In this document: piece by piece, positions 23,022-33,295 of the stretch | How positions within the stretch are numbered: position 1 is the first letter of the stretch | Layout of the letters: every line of letters starts with the position of its first letter | Assembly (NCBI GenBank): GCA_029641185.1 | Contig: JAPWGK010000012.1 | Span: forward strand, 1,178,001-1,242,000 | Direction of reading: 5' to 3' | DNA length: 64,000 bases | Source: Pseudofabraea citricarpa | Taxonomy: Eukaryota > Ascomycota > Leotiomycetes > Helotiales > Dermateaceae | Translations under genes and position numbers: made by a program | The notes under the pieces: model-generated | What the model was told of the DNA's origin: nothing | The model's database searches: none | Seen by the model: the letters and a program-made list of their open reading frames with translations, nothing else

Positions 23022-23960
23022 CGATGTTCTCTTTACTTTGCAAGTAAGTTGTACACCTCGCTCCCCGGAACTGATTCTACACGAGCTTCGTGGCATTGGC
23101 TAACTGACGCGTTGCGCACTTAGGCCCCATTGGAGAACCTAAACCAATACTGTAGCATGCAACACTGTTACCACTGCTGCCACTGCTACCAGCGGTAGCA
23201 GTAGTAAGGACAATCTCTGGCGGCGAAGACGGCGGCGGCAAAGTCTATTGCGCGAGACATCAAACCAAATTTTCGGGTGGTAAGATTATCATCCTTGCCT
23301 GTATAAGAAATACACTAATAGACCACTAGCACCTGCACCAGCAGCAGCAGCAGCAGTAACAGCAGCAACAGAAAGCGCCAGCGAAGACGGCGGCGGCAAG
23401 GTATTTTTTGTATAAAATGCCGCCAATATGGCCACGCCAAGGAGGTTTGCAAGAACCCCCGGGTGGTAAGGTCACCCTTCTTCGTATATTAGAAATAAGC
23501 TAATATTTAGTAGCGAGATATGAAAAGGCCCAGAAAGGGCAAGATAGCCGGGGGGGTGATTATTAATTACTATTATTACAATGGCACCTGTATATTTCCC
23601 GCCTGATTAGCTTTTATATCTACTAATAATTTCTTTTTAGATATACACGGCGGTAAATCCCTTATTAATAGCGGTGTCAACTTTGTAAGTTTAGATTTCG
23701 ACTTTGGTGATATTAATACTAATCTTATTTTGTATATAGGGCCTTCGTAGTGGCCGTGGCCGTGGTCGTGGTCGTGGTCGTGGTAGCCGTGGTAGGCGCG
23801 GGGGACGTGGCGCGGTAGCCGGGGTAGCCGGGGAGGAAGAGGAGGAGAAGGGGGGGGAGAAGGAGAAGGAGAAGGAGGAGGTGGAGGAGGGGGAGGTAGA
23901 GGAGATGGAGATCGAGGTAGAGGAGATGGAGATCGAGATAGAGAAGAAGAAACAAGAGTA
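23022..23960 (+). pseudogene. Decayed Cys/zinc-knuckle and RGG-repeat coding remnant
   Basis: No single intact model, but coding-like pieces follow one another on the plus strand. An ATG at 23022 gives MCRRCSLYFA and stops being open at a GTAAGT donor. 23150-23190 reads Cys/His-rich (YCSMQHCYHCCHCY). Two related segments (about 23224-23282 and 23382-23464) share GAAGACGGCGGCGGCAA, and the second contains a CX2CX4HX4C knuckle (CIKCRQYGHAKEVC) but only after a frame change. 23641-23684 and 23741-23960 join at GTAAGT...TATAG into a tail with (RG)n then (E/K)n ending in a stop. This could be a real gene with odd splicing, or a dead repeat-associated gene. I favour decay because frames break. Confidence 0.35.
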
Positions 23961-24118
23961 ATTTTTCATTGAAAAAAAAAAAAAAAAGGAGAGAGAAAGA
24001 GAGAGAGAAATAAGGAGCAAGTTTATTATTGTCGGTATCCTCCGTTACCATATGGTCAATATAGTTCTATTCACTGCAGTGGCTCGTAATAGTTGTTGTA
24101 AGATGGTTATTCAATTGT

Positions 24119-24262
24119 AAGGACTACGGAAGGGAGGCTACTAATATACTAATCGTATAAGTGGTGAAGTTGAGGAGTTGACTTATTCGGTCGGGTCGAC
24201 GAAGGTATCGTCGGCCTCCGGAGCAACTATGTTCCGGAGCACGTGCAACAGCACGTGACACA
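24119..24262. repeat. Outer copy of an imperfect inverted repeat (A)
   Basis: Sequence from GGACTACGGA through GTTCCGGAGCACGTGCAACAGCACGTGA recurs in reverse complement at about 24530-24666, with many substitutions. Shared landmarks in the same order are a CTACGGA block, a GGCTACT block, CGTATAAGTG, GTTGACT-ATTCGGT, GTTCCGG and CACGTG. The second copy lies inside the inverted-repeat element 24305-24920. Confidence 0.6.
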
Positions 24263-24304
24263 TATTACATCAATTATTAATTATTCAAAAATATATATAA
24301 TATA

Positions 24305-24920
24305 CCGTAAAGTTTATTTCTACTTATTAGTAATTATATACTTCTTATTTACTCTAGGTTCTAAATCTTTTTATACTTTTTTAATATATTTTACTTCTTT
24401 ATTATAACTTCTTCTAGGTACGCTATCAAATAAATCATACCCGCTTATACTAAAGCCTTAGCTAAGGATTATTATTCCCTACCTGGGCCGCACTAATAAG
24501 AAGGGAAATAATACTATTGCGATATATATCACGTGTTATATCACGTGGACCGGAACATGGTTATTCCGGTCGGTGACTCCTTTATTAACTTAACCGAATG
24601 AGTCAACCATTTAACTTCACTTATACGAATACGAATACTTATAGTAGCCGTTCCTCCGTAGTTCTTTAAATATTATTAACCTTATAATATCTAATACGTG
24701 TTATACTAGTAGATAACTGGTATAACCTTTTAGAGAGTAAAGATACTAATATATACTCCTTAGCTAAGGCTTTAGTATAGGCGGGTATAATTTATTTGAT
24801 AATATACCTAGAAGAAGTTATAATAAAGAAGCAAAATATATTAAAAAAGTATAAAAAGATTTAGAACCTAGAGTAAATAAGAAGTATATAATTACTAATA
24901 GATAGAAATAAACTTTGCGG
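24305..24920. mobile_element. MITE-like element with 163-bp terminal inverted repeats
   Basis: Left arm 24305-24467 and right arm 24758-24920 are reverse complements over all 163 positions, with only a handful of differences, all of them C/T or G/A transitions. Both ends read CCG...CGG and are flanked by TA (TATA|CCG and CGG|TATT), the pattern of Tc1/mariner-type TA target duplication. The 290-bp centre has no open frame. This fits a non-autonomous DNA transposon. The transition-only differences and AT-richness fit repeat-induced point mutation, known in Pezizomycotina. The family is not identified. Confidence 0.75.
24530..24666. repeat. Inner, inverted copy of repeat A
   Basis: Reverse-complement partner of 24119-24262, located between the terminal repeats of the 24305-24920 element. 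It contains paired CACGTG boxes and a GGTTATTCCGG stretch matching the outer copy after inversion. Confidence 0.55.
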
Positions 24921-24986
24921 TATTTGATAAGCAGGAAGATTATAGCTATCAAAATATCGTATCCTCGTCTATCTTATCTTCCACAA

Positions 24987-25357
24987 TCATGCCCACTTTC
25001 TGGATCTGCTGCCACCCTAGAGAGAACGAAAAATCAGTCCGTAAGCTGTAATCAAAAGCATCAACTTAGAGTACTTACAAAATTGAATGTAATACCATTT
25101 TGGATCGTAACATTATTGCCTTGTATATCTAAAGTATTTTCAGTCAATGCGCCCTCAGACTAGGCAGGGAGAAATCCACGATTTTTCTTAAGGATTGTAA
25201 ACATACAAATACCATGGTAATGATGGTGGTGGTGAGTAGTATGCTGGGCACCAGTACTCTTCTTCTGCTGTTTGGCCTTTTTTGAGCTATGCTCCATTTT
25301 CTTCTGAGCTGCAGGCTCCTTGGCAAGGTCGTTTTCAGACACCAGCTTGGTAACCAT
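24987..25357 (-). CDS. Candidate 74-aa His/Lys-rich protein, unknown
   Basis: Three exons (25357-25213, 25128-25079, 25016-24987) with GT-AG borders join in frame to 74 aa. Seen: a Lys-rich helix-like N-terminal half, a histidine run (TTHHHHHYH), then IQGNNVTIQNGITFNFGG and a short basic end RSRKWA. No signal peptide or known domain. The middle exon starts ATATACA-GGC, ends TTT|GTAAGT, and its successor begins GG. The exon at 23641-23684 in the remnant on the other side of the transposon has the same arrangement, which suggests two members of one family. Three exons that keep phase make chance less likely, but the protein is tiny. I do not recognise it. Confidence 0.35.
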
Positions 25358-26195
25358 TTTGGCTTGCGAGTCGTGATGCGTAGGCTTCGAGTGTTTGGAA
25401 GAAAACTTCGATTTTCGAGGGAATTATTAAGTGAAAGGCATGGTCGAGGTAAATTTTAGAAAGATGTAGAGCTAGGTAGCTTAGAGAGGGCCGTCTGAGG
25501 GACTAGATCGCATGGTACGAAAAATTGCTTAGGGTACCTAGGTAGGTAGTGTGTTATGGTAAGTAAACTTTAGTATCATGACCGTTCATGTCGCTACCTA
25601 GGTAGCTTCTGTGACATTTATTAGGAAGTACCAATTTTTAAAGAACACGTTCTACTAAAATGATTCAATGCTGGTAAAGCATAGCATAACGAAAATATTC
25701 TACTTCAAGATGGCATGAAACAAGGAAAAGGTGGTAGAATTAACCCTCGGCAGAATTAAGTGTGTACCAATCGATTAATCTACCAAATGTACAGCGAACA
25801 CGGGACCCCTAAGTCTACCAACGCTTGGAAGAAAGGGTATAGACAAGAAAGGAAAAGTAGATATCCACCAATCACAATAGCTTAACATTTAATTACCGCT
25901 CTGCGAGTGGCCTTGTGCTAAAGTCTTGATGAGCATATTTAGCTTGAACTAGTCACACCTTTAGCCACGTGCTAGCTAACAAGTTACCTCCTACCTACCT
26001 GTAGCTCTCCCACCTGTTATTCTTCTTCAACCATTTTCTGTTTCTGCTCCTCAATCATCCTACATCTCAGGCAAGTTTCTACACTCAGAGCATCAACTCC
26101 TGCAACCGCTTCCCTATTGCATCGACACGGCACTTACTTGTACAGCACACTACCTACCAGGCTTGCTTGAAACGAAATTGTGTCGCCCTTTTATC
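25358..26195. other. Intergenic, upstream of the 396-aa orphan
   Basis: No gene seen. Several palindromic CTACCTAGGTAG-like tracts (about 25538-25548 and 25595-25607) are present, a motif that recurs in other non-coding parts of the window. Confidence 0.45.
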
Positions 26196-27386
26196 ATGTC
26201 GCAACCTAAAAGATTCGTCCCTGTGTCCTGGTACAAGCCAGGTGAAGATCCTTCCTGGGCAGCCCTGCCATCCGAAGAACCACTCTCCGATGAGATGAAG
26301 CAGAAGGTACATGAGGGCTTGATTGAGTACTACAAATGGTGGAGAGAGAACATGTTTCGGATGAGGATACACGATGAATTTCTGCGTACAGAGTACGACA
26401 TCAGCAGCCCAGATCCAACGCTTCAGCTACATGAACATATTGTTCGTCTGAGTAGACTGTGCAATAAGGCTGTACTGTTGTATTTGCGAACTACAGAGCA
26501 TCGTCCCGAAACCTTTACTCCTAGGGCTATTTTTGCTGCTCTATTTAAGGAGTGGTTTCGTGCGCACGATAACAGTCCCACGATCGATAATAGCAGCTTC
26601 ATCGGTAGTTGGATAGAGTATGGGGGGAGGAAAGGAGACGCGCCTTCAGACATACCAACCATTCTTGCACGACACAAGCTGCTCTGGAACTATGCCTCAA
26701 AAACGATACAAGATATGAAGAGTTTAGAAGAAGAAGAAGTGATCATTCACCGTGGTACGTCTTTGAAGTCATCAAGTCTTCGGAGACATTTTCAGAAGTA
26801 CCATCTGATCCCACTCTCTCGAGCAATAATTCTTGTTCTTGATGGCACATTCAACGGTCGTCATCGAACCGACTTTAATTACAAAACCCTTTTGATTGAT
26901 GAATACTCTCGGGCGGTAACCGTCCTGCTTGTACGCACTGGAGAAGAATCAGATCTGAGTGGGCCCATTAGCTTTGACTCTATCCGGCAGGATTCTCTTC
27001 CACTATCACGACAAGATATATCTGAAGAAGATAACGGGGAGAATGTTGTTCGGGTTCCTCTCCCAGTGGGGGTTCGCTTCATTGCTATGTTACTCCAACG
27101 AGAAGAGTCTGCTTTCCCAAAACAGAACCCTACCCCTATAGATTGTTCACTCGTTCCTGGACTAGGTCACAACCTTGGTGGTTACTTGGGACCCTATCAC
27201 AGTTTACCCCTTGATGCTGATCAGTGGGCAAATAAGATGATGGAACTCGCTGAGAAAGACGGATTCGACACGTACATGGTTACATGGGATATTATACGCC
27301 GGGTGAAGGCTAAAGAGCGTCACGAGGAGTTTCGAGTTTTGGATCGTTTGAATGAGCCATTGGGACGTTACAGCTGGGTAGAGTAG
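26196..27386 (+). CDS. Uncharacterised 396-aa protein
   Basis: A single open frame begins at the ATG in TTATCATGTCG and codes for 396 aa. I do not recognise a family. Seen: no signal peptide or membrane segment; an acidic, aromatic-rich N-terminus (WYKPGEDPSWAALP); helical regions with WWRENMFRMRIHDEF; a basic segment IHRGTSLKSSSLRRHFQKYH; and a C-terminal part with VPLPVGVRFIAMLL, DADQWANKMMELAEKDGFDTYMVTWDIIRRV. Balanced amino-acid use and length argue for a real gene even though it sits next to a transposon-rich island. A lineage-restricted gene is my best description. Confidence 0.7.
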   Translation: MSQPKRFVPVSWYKPGEDPSWAALPSEEPLSDEMKQKVHEGLIEYYKWWRENMFRMRIHDEFLRTEYDISSPDPTLQLHEHIVRLSRLCNKAVLLYLRTTEHRPETFTPRAIFAALFKEWFRAHDNSPTIDNSSFIGSWIEYGGRKGDAPSDIPTILARHKLLWNYASKTIQDMKSLEEEEVIIHRGTSLKSSSLRRHFQKYHLIPLSRAIILVLDGTFNGRHRTDFNYKTLLIDEYSRAVTVLLVRTGEESDLSGPISFDSIRQDSLPLSRQDISEEDNGENVVRVPLPVGVRFIAMLLQREESAFPKQNPTPIDCSLVPGLGHNLGGYLGPYHSLPLDADQWANKMMELAEKDGFDTYMVTWDIIRRVKAKERHEEFRVLDRLNEPLGRYSWVE

Positions 27387-28623
27387 TTCTTTCGCAAATA
27401 TCTAGAAGAGTTGTGTGTTAGTAAACATTTTAGTTAAACAGAATAGCAGGAAATAAACAGTGTATAATATAAGAGATATACAACAGTTACCCCTCTCCAC
27501 TCCTCCTGCCCCCCTAACTGCTGACCTATAGCAACCAAGGCTCTGCTAGTGATTTAAATCCACCTGGTGATTGAATAATGTACGAGATGGTCAACAAAAG
27601 GCGTACTCATACTATAGAGCATAAAATTATCAAAAGGGATATACCTGCGACGAACAATTCAACTGCTATAACACACAAAAGTGAAACCTACTGGGACAAT
27701 CATTTTTAATTTACATACACTTATGTTTCTTGGAAATAACCTCAGTACACCTAGTAGTTGTGTTGATCATTATATTAAGCGACGTCGCCAGCACGATGTT
27801 AGGTTGGAACTGTCTATAGAAAGAGTATGTCCAACCTGCCCTATTGAATTTCTGTAGTAACTTGAGACTCGAAATAAAAGTTATCCACACGTTGTAACCT
27901 TACACTGCGTTATGCTATGGTTACTTCAATTTCTACTTATGTGTATCAGTCTCACTTATCGCTTACATTAGCAATTGCTAACGGAGTTCAAATGGGCACC
28001 ACAGAGGATTCTGTTGAGGTTTAGAAAATGTTGTTGGCGGTTATATTCTACTTTTGATAACCCAAGCAGTGCCTGTACCATGTTGTCAGCTGTTTCTAAT
28101 TGTCAACCTGTCAAACGGGCGATAGTGTAATCTCGTGTATATAAAGAGCAAGGTTTCTCCTACAGAACTTCCTTTCTTCTTTACAACAACCAATTCGGCC
28201 TTCACATTCACCTTCACCCTTATCCATCAACCACATTTATCCTAGCTAAGGATAACCTGGCCTATTCTTTCTCCCTGTATTGAGACTTCCTCGCACCCTT
28301 TCTTTCCCTTCCCCCAACACAGAAGATATCTTGAGATCTCTTTCAAAAGGGACCTTCAAGGAAGTCAAGCACCTGCGATTGATCAGGTAAGTATCTTCAT
28401 CCATCCATCTTGGAGATTGGGAATCATTTTCTGCAACTCTAACCTCGCCTGTTGCAGTCACCGTCGACAACTCGCCAGCATTCATCTACGGACGGTGAAG
28501 CAATCAAGCCACCCACAACAACTTTAACTCTCCTACTTTGTAAGTGTAACATTCTATTTACTCAAACTCCTACTTCATCCTACTTCGTGGTCTTCAGCTG
28601 TCTCTAACACAAACCCAAAACAG
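27387..28623. other. Intergenic, ending in the putative 5' leader of the SET gene
   Basis: 27387-28100 shows nothing coding. A TATATAAAGAG box at about 28138-28148 is followed by a CT-rich stretch, a plausible core promoter. Downstream, GTAAGTATC at 28387 with an acceptor at 28457 and GTAAGTGTAA at 28540 with an acceptor at 28623 look like two leader introns of the gene starting at 29266. Confidence 0.45.
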
Positions 28624-28659
28624 TTTACTTCTACTCCTCATAACCACTTAGTCGAGAAA

Positions 28660-28956
28660 CGACATTGATTCATTCACGGCATCTGTCCATTCACGGCATC
28701 TATCTATTAATTCACGGCGCCAATTCATTGTCGGCACTAATTCATTCACGACATTAATCTATTAACGGCAGTCTTCCATTAACGGCAGTCTTCTATTAAC
28801 GGCATTATTTATTCTCGATAACTGTCAATCTTGGTAGCCGTCTATTATCGGCATTAATTCTTTAACGGCAAGCATTCATTGACGGCAACTGTCCATTGTC
28901 GGCATTAATTCTTTAACGGCAAGCATCCATTGACGGCAACTGTCCATTGTCGGCGA
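28660..28956 (+). repeat. Degenerate ACGGC tandem repeat in a putative 5' UTR exon
   Basis: About twenty copies of a loose 14-18-bp unit of the form ATTNACGGCA-N(4-8) run head to tail. The last part is a 51-bp unit duplicated almost exactly (28851-28901 and 28902-28952, one mismatch). The tract stops at a GCGAG|GTAAGTTTT donor at 28957, so it would form the 3' part of a leader exon. It is non-coding: stops occur in all frames. Confidence 0.7.
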
Positions 28957-29265
28957 GGTAAGTTTTCTCCTTTAACATCATATTTTATTTGATCTCATCA
29001 CTTCCTGCATGCAAACAACCTATTTCATCTAATCGCAAGCCACAGACTTGTTTGTCTGCAACCTCCCGTCTTTTCCCTCACAAGCGAGCTGAGCGCCTAT
29101 TCCGTCGCCGCACACCTCCTTGTCCACAAACTTTGCCTTCCTAACCTCCATATCTTCTACAAACTGACACCTGGGAGATTGCAGTTACTACCTTTCATCT
29201 GACCTTTAACCAAACGTCATCTACGCTCCGACCCTCAGCCATACAAACACCACTACACGCTTAAA

Positions 29266-31451
29266 ATGTGCGATCTTTCTGAGACTCAGAACGTGGAGCT
29301 CACAATGGACGACACAAACGGAATATTTCAGAAAGTCAACCTGGCCAAGGGCCTAGCTGAGTTGTACGACAATGATCACAGTGCCGAAGATGAGAATCAA
29401 GTTAGAGGCAAGGATCAAACGAAGAACTTGGAGCTTCTAGAAAGCGCCTTTGGCAGCGAAGTCAAAGAACGAAGCAACACAGGGAAGTCCCCACAAGGAA
29501 AAGAAGCTGAAGTCGCAGATGAGACGAAGAAAGATGAAGTTATTGAGATTGACATGTCAGGAGTAAAGCTCGAATGGCTTGGAACTTCTCAATTCAACAT
29601 CCCGGACCAGATTCAGGTACAGAAAACGGTACGTCATTTCGCAAATAATACTTTCGGGACTTTTTCGTCTGTGGTATCTAACTAAGTTTACAGGGCAAAA
29701 TTGAAGGTCTTATCGCCTGGCGTGAAATCCTTATTGATACCATCAAGGGCTCCCCTTACGATCCAGCACACTGGGTGGACCTTGCAAATCTGTACCAGAC
29801 ATTGGGATTCTCTGATATCTCAGCCGCTGTGGCATACAAGGCATTGATTCTCTGCCGTGTTGGCTTGGACATCGAGATTGATGGCCCAATCTTCCCTACA
29901 AAGCTATCCTATCTGGTACGAGACACCATCAGCACCAAGTTCCGAACCAACAGTCATCTCATAATCGAGGACACCATTAGTTGGTCTCATACACTAGCCA
30001 TGAAAGCACTTCTGTCAGGACTCATGTCCTGTGGTAGCTTCTACGAAGGCTGGATGATTGCCTCCCAGGCCGTTAAAGAACTTCCTCGTCAGGCAGAGTT
30101 TGTGAGCTGGAAGGCTGCTTTTCAGACTCTGTTCCAAAACAAGTGCGCAGAAATGGTCGAAGGGGGGGTGAAGTCCGAGGTTCTCAAGAACCGTGCTAAG
30201 GGCGGATCAATTTACACCAAGCGGTATCCCTGGATGGATGACGAACTCTTCAAGAGACCTCCAAAGCTTGTGGAATCTATCAACGACAAACTGGGAAGTG
30301 CTACTGTGGAAGTCAAGCCTTGTGGTCCAGTTGTCAGCGATGGCAACGGAGATGTTGGTTCCCTTGGACTATTCGCAGCCCGAGACATCAAAGCTGAAGA
30401 GCTTGTTATGGTTGACGAGACAGTTCTATCAGCTTCAGAAGTCCCATCGTCAACCCTTAATAACTGTGATGCTTGCAATGCCGCACTGGAGTTACCCTTC
30501 TATACTGGAATTGGCTGGAGCGCACCGTGCTGCAACGACGTCAAGTACTGTAGCCAGAAATGCCGCAACACAGCTCTGAGTACATATCATGGTATGGTCT
30601 GTCGAAAGGATTGGCGCTGGCTGTACGATTCCTGCACAAGCAACATTTTCGCAATCAAGGGCTCAAATGCAGGTTGGCAGCCTCGCATGTTTCTTCGTGC
30701 ATTCGCTATGGTCAATAGCTCTCAGGGTCAGGTGAAGGATTTAAGTCCTCTCACTCACCATCTCTTCAGACGACTCACAGCAAACTACCCAGCATTAACC
30801 AACGTCACTCCTGCCATCACAGGAGATTGGTACTTTGCGGACAGTGTTGTGGCACCCATGAGAATTCTGCAAACAATGGGTGTAGACATTTGGAAAGACG
30901 AGAACTGGACCCCTGAAGTAATCCAGACGCTGATATGGAGATTTGAGAACAACTCCAACTCCTCAAAGAATCACCACCAGGAGGAGCAAGAAAAACTGAA
31001 CTCAGACAACATCGTGTCTCTCAATACAAACTACATCTTCTTTAACCACTCTTGCGAACCAAATGTTGTTTGGCATGGGTGCCCAGCAGACATCAAGTAT
31101 CTTGGGCATCAAGCCTACTATACGGGAGATGGAAAATGGACTACGGCTGCTCGATTGGGTAGCTCGGCAATTATTTGCAGAGCAGCCAGAGACATCAGAC
31201 GTGGTGAAGAACTGAAGATCAGTTATATTGGAGATCCAATGGGCCACGACAGCGAAGCAACTGGTGGTAGAGCAGCTCGCCGATATTGGCTTGGGAAATG
31301 GTTTGAGAATGGCTGCGGTTGCAAGCTTTGCGAGGAAGAGAATGCAGCCGAAGAGAAGAAGTGTGAGGAGGACGACAAGATGAAAGGAGTAGAGACAAGT
31401 ACTCATTCTGATGAGGGAATTCTGAAAAAGTCAACTAGCCTTGATCGATGA
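29266..31451 (+). CDS. MYND/SET-domain protein lysine methyltransferase-like
   Basis: Two exons (29266-29628, 29694-31451) give 706 aa. An acidic N-terminal ~120 residues is followed by a helical, TPR-like region (WVDLANLYQTLGF, AVAYKALILCRVGL). A SET domain begins near LGLFAARDIKAEELVMVDE and is interrupted at about 379-430 by a zinc-binding MYND-like insert (CDACNAALELPF, CCNDVKYCSQKC, HGMVC). It resumes with FFNHSCEPNV at about 569-578 and GEELKISYIG near 625, then a post-SET CGCKLCEEE. This S-SET/MYND/I-SET order is that of SMYD-type enzymes. NHSC and ISYIG (normally ISY) keep the cofactor and pseudoknot residues, so activity is plausible. The substrate is unknown. Confidence 0.88.
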
Positions 31452-31870
31452 CTGGCGAGGGAGGTAACGAAGTGATAATGGACAGGATGGGATGAAAGAT
31501 TAGAACATTTGAGGAGATTTTCGTGTGTTCAGATTGAAGCATCAATTGGACATGCGGAGTACACAGATGATGGGCATAGGATTGGATATCAAAACTGCGA
31601 TGGTTTTTCAACTGCAACATTACTTACCTATTCTTATCCTATTACCTAGGTACTCTCCCCAGAAATAAAAACACATGGGTTTCAGGAAGCAACAAGATCA
31701 CACGCATATAAATGCAGTGAAGAAATGGAAAATCAATTTGTATAAACTAACAACACTACCAGAGCTTTTTCTATCCCAACACCATTCGTATTGACCATTC
31801 TCTGTTATAACGACATCCAATGCAATCAAAGGGCACAATAACAAAGAGTGCCTTTTCGGCCGCGGTTGTT
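31452..31870. other. Intergenic (convergent 3' flanks)
   Basis: Space between a plus-strand and a minus-strand gene. No gene seen. Confidence 0.5.
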
Positions 31871-33295
31871 TTAGAAGCCACCCCACCCATCTTCGACAGG
31901 CTTGAGGATTGCATCCCAATCATGCTGGACAATCATGCGAACGCAATCAGCCACGGTAAGAGCGCGATCTTCATCTCTCTCCTTTCTGAACCAGTGGCGA
32001 ACTGAATTATGCCACGAAGTCCCCCACGCTCTGAGAAAGCCGGCGAACTCCAGCATCTCATACCTAGCGTAGTCGGGCAACGGCTCTCTATTCATGGATA
32101 AGTAAAGGTGATCCTTGAACATCTTTTCGAAAGATGGCTTGCCCAGAATACGTGCGGCATACATCATATCTTTTTTGGTTTTCTTGCTGCAGTAGAGCTT
32201 GCTGGACTGCATATTCATATCTTCCGTCAAAAGGAAGGCACGAGACTTCATAGTAAAGGCATAGGATCGGGCGATTTCTACGACTCGGCGGAAATTTTTC
32301 AATGCTTTCTTCTTTTTGACTGGTCGAGAAATGGCCCTCCACTTTTGAAAAGTTTTTGCTTGATATTCGTAGGTTGATTCATCTTGGTAGAAATGTAAGA
32401 AACTCTTGAACAGACGGGCCGTAGATTCACCAGCTTGACGTGTCCATGTAATATCCTTCCAGTGTTTCTGTGGAAAAGAAGACGACATTGGTTTGGACGA
32501 GTGAAGTTCTCCCAGCCGTTTCCTCACCGCCTCTTCGCTCTGATAATCCTCCTTATCGTCGTCGTCGTCGTCGTCGTCATCTTCATCCAGGTCCGACGGC
32601 TTTTTGTCCTCCGACTTTTTCTCTTCGTCCATTTTATCCTCGGGCTTCTTGTTCTGGGACTTTGTGTTCTTAGCTTTCTTAGCTTTCTTCTCTTCGGTCT
32701 TGTCTACGGCCTCTTTGTCTTCTGCTCGCTTGGTAATTCGAGCATCGAAATCATCATAACTCCTGGCGTTGGGAGTAAGCTCCTGTAGGAGATTGAGGAG
32801 ATTGAGGTTGCGTATCGGATCCTCGATGCTTCCAACCGGTGTAGTGATATTCGTGCTCGAGTTAGTGACAGTGAGGTTCTTTCGATGGGCCTCGATAGCA
32901 CTTTCTAACGCATCGACAGTAAGGTGCAAGTATTTAGCAAGAATTTCGCTCCGATCATTCCGTTTGATGATATTCACGCTCGAGTTGGCGGCAGAATGGT
33001 TCTTGCGTTGGGCTATAGATAGCTGTGGAAACAACATAGAACGAAGAATAGCTGCCATAGAAGCAGCTTTGCTGTTATTCAGATTCGGCGTATTGATTTC
33101 GTTAATAAGCTTGGTAATATTGTATTCGCGTCCGTAAAATGCAGGACTTGCACCAGTCGGTAAGGTCGATTCGGTTGCAGGAGCATTGAGCGATTCATTT
33201 GTTGATGGGGAGATCGGCGTAATGAGGGCTGGGATTGCCAAAGCAGCATTGGAGAAGAGGCTGAGCCCAACTGTCAAAAGGCCAATAGCCTTCAT
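31871..33295 (-). CDS. Secreted acidic protein, uncharacterised
   Basis: One exon, 474 aa. A clear signal peptide (MKAIGLLTVGLSLFSNAALA) is followed by a Ser/Asn/Thr-rich part with several N-glycosylation sequons (NESL, NITK, NHSA, NSSV, NLTV, NSST). Two dibasic sites (IIKRND, ITKRAED) look like Kex2 cleavage sites. A very charged middle (KKAKKAKNTKSQNKKPEDK, then a run of nine Asp) separates this from a basic, aromatic-rich C-terminal domain of about 210 residues (HWKDITWTRQAGESTARLF, WHNSVRHWFRKERDEDR). I know no named domain. It may be a secreted or vacuolar proprotein; the C-terminal domain could be the mature product. Confidence 0.75.
   Translation of the reverse strand: MKAIGLLTVGLSLFSNAALAIPALITPISPSTNESLNAPATESTLPTGASPAFYGREYNITKLINEINTPNLNNSKAASMAAILRSMLFPQLSIAQRKNHSAANSSVNIIKRNDRSEILAKYLHLTVDALESAIEAHRKNLTVTNSSTNITTPVGSIEDPIRNLNLLNLLQELTPNARSYDDFDARITKRAEDKEAVDKTEEKKAKKAKNTKSQNKKPEDKMDEEKKSEDKKPSDLDEDDDDDDDDDKEDYQSEEAVRKRLGELHSSKPMSSSFPQKHWKDITWTRQAGESTARLFKSFLHFYQDESTYEYQAKTFQKWRAISRPVKKKKALKNFRRVVEIARSYAFTMKSRAFLLTEDMNMQSSKLYCSKKTKKDMMYAARILGKPSFEKMFKDHLYLSMNREPLPDYARYEMLEFAGFLRAWGTSWHNSVRHWFRKERDEDRALTVADCVRMIVQHDWDAILKPVEDGWGGF

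Noticed and set aside
23691..24051. Long minus-strand frames rich in Ser/Phe/Pro/Arg
   Set aside because: They are the antisense of the (RG)n/(E/K)n tract and inherit low complexity from it.
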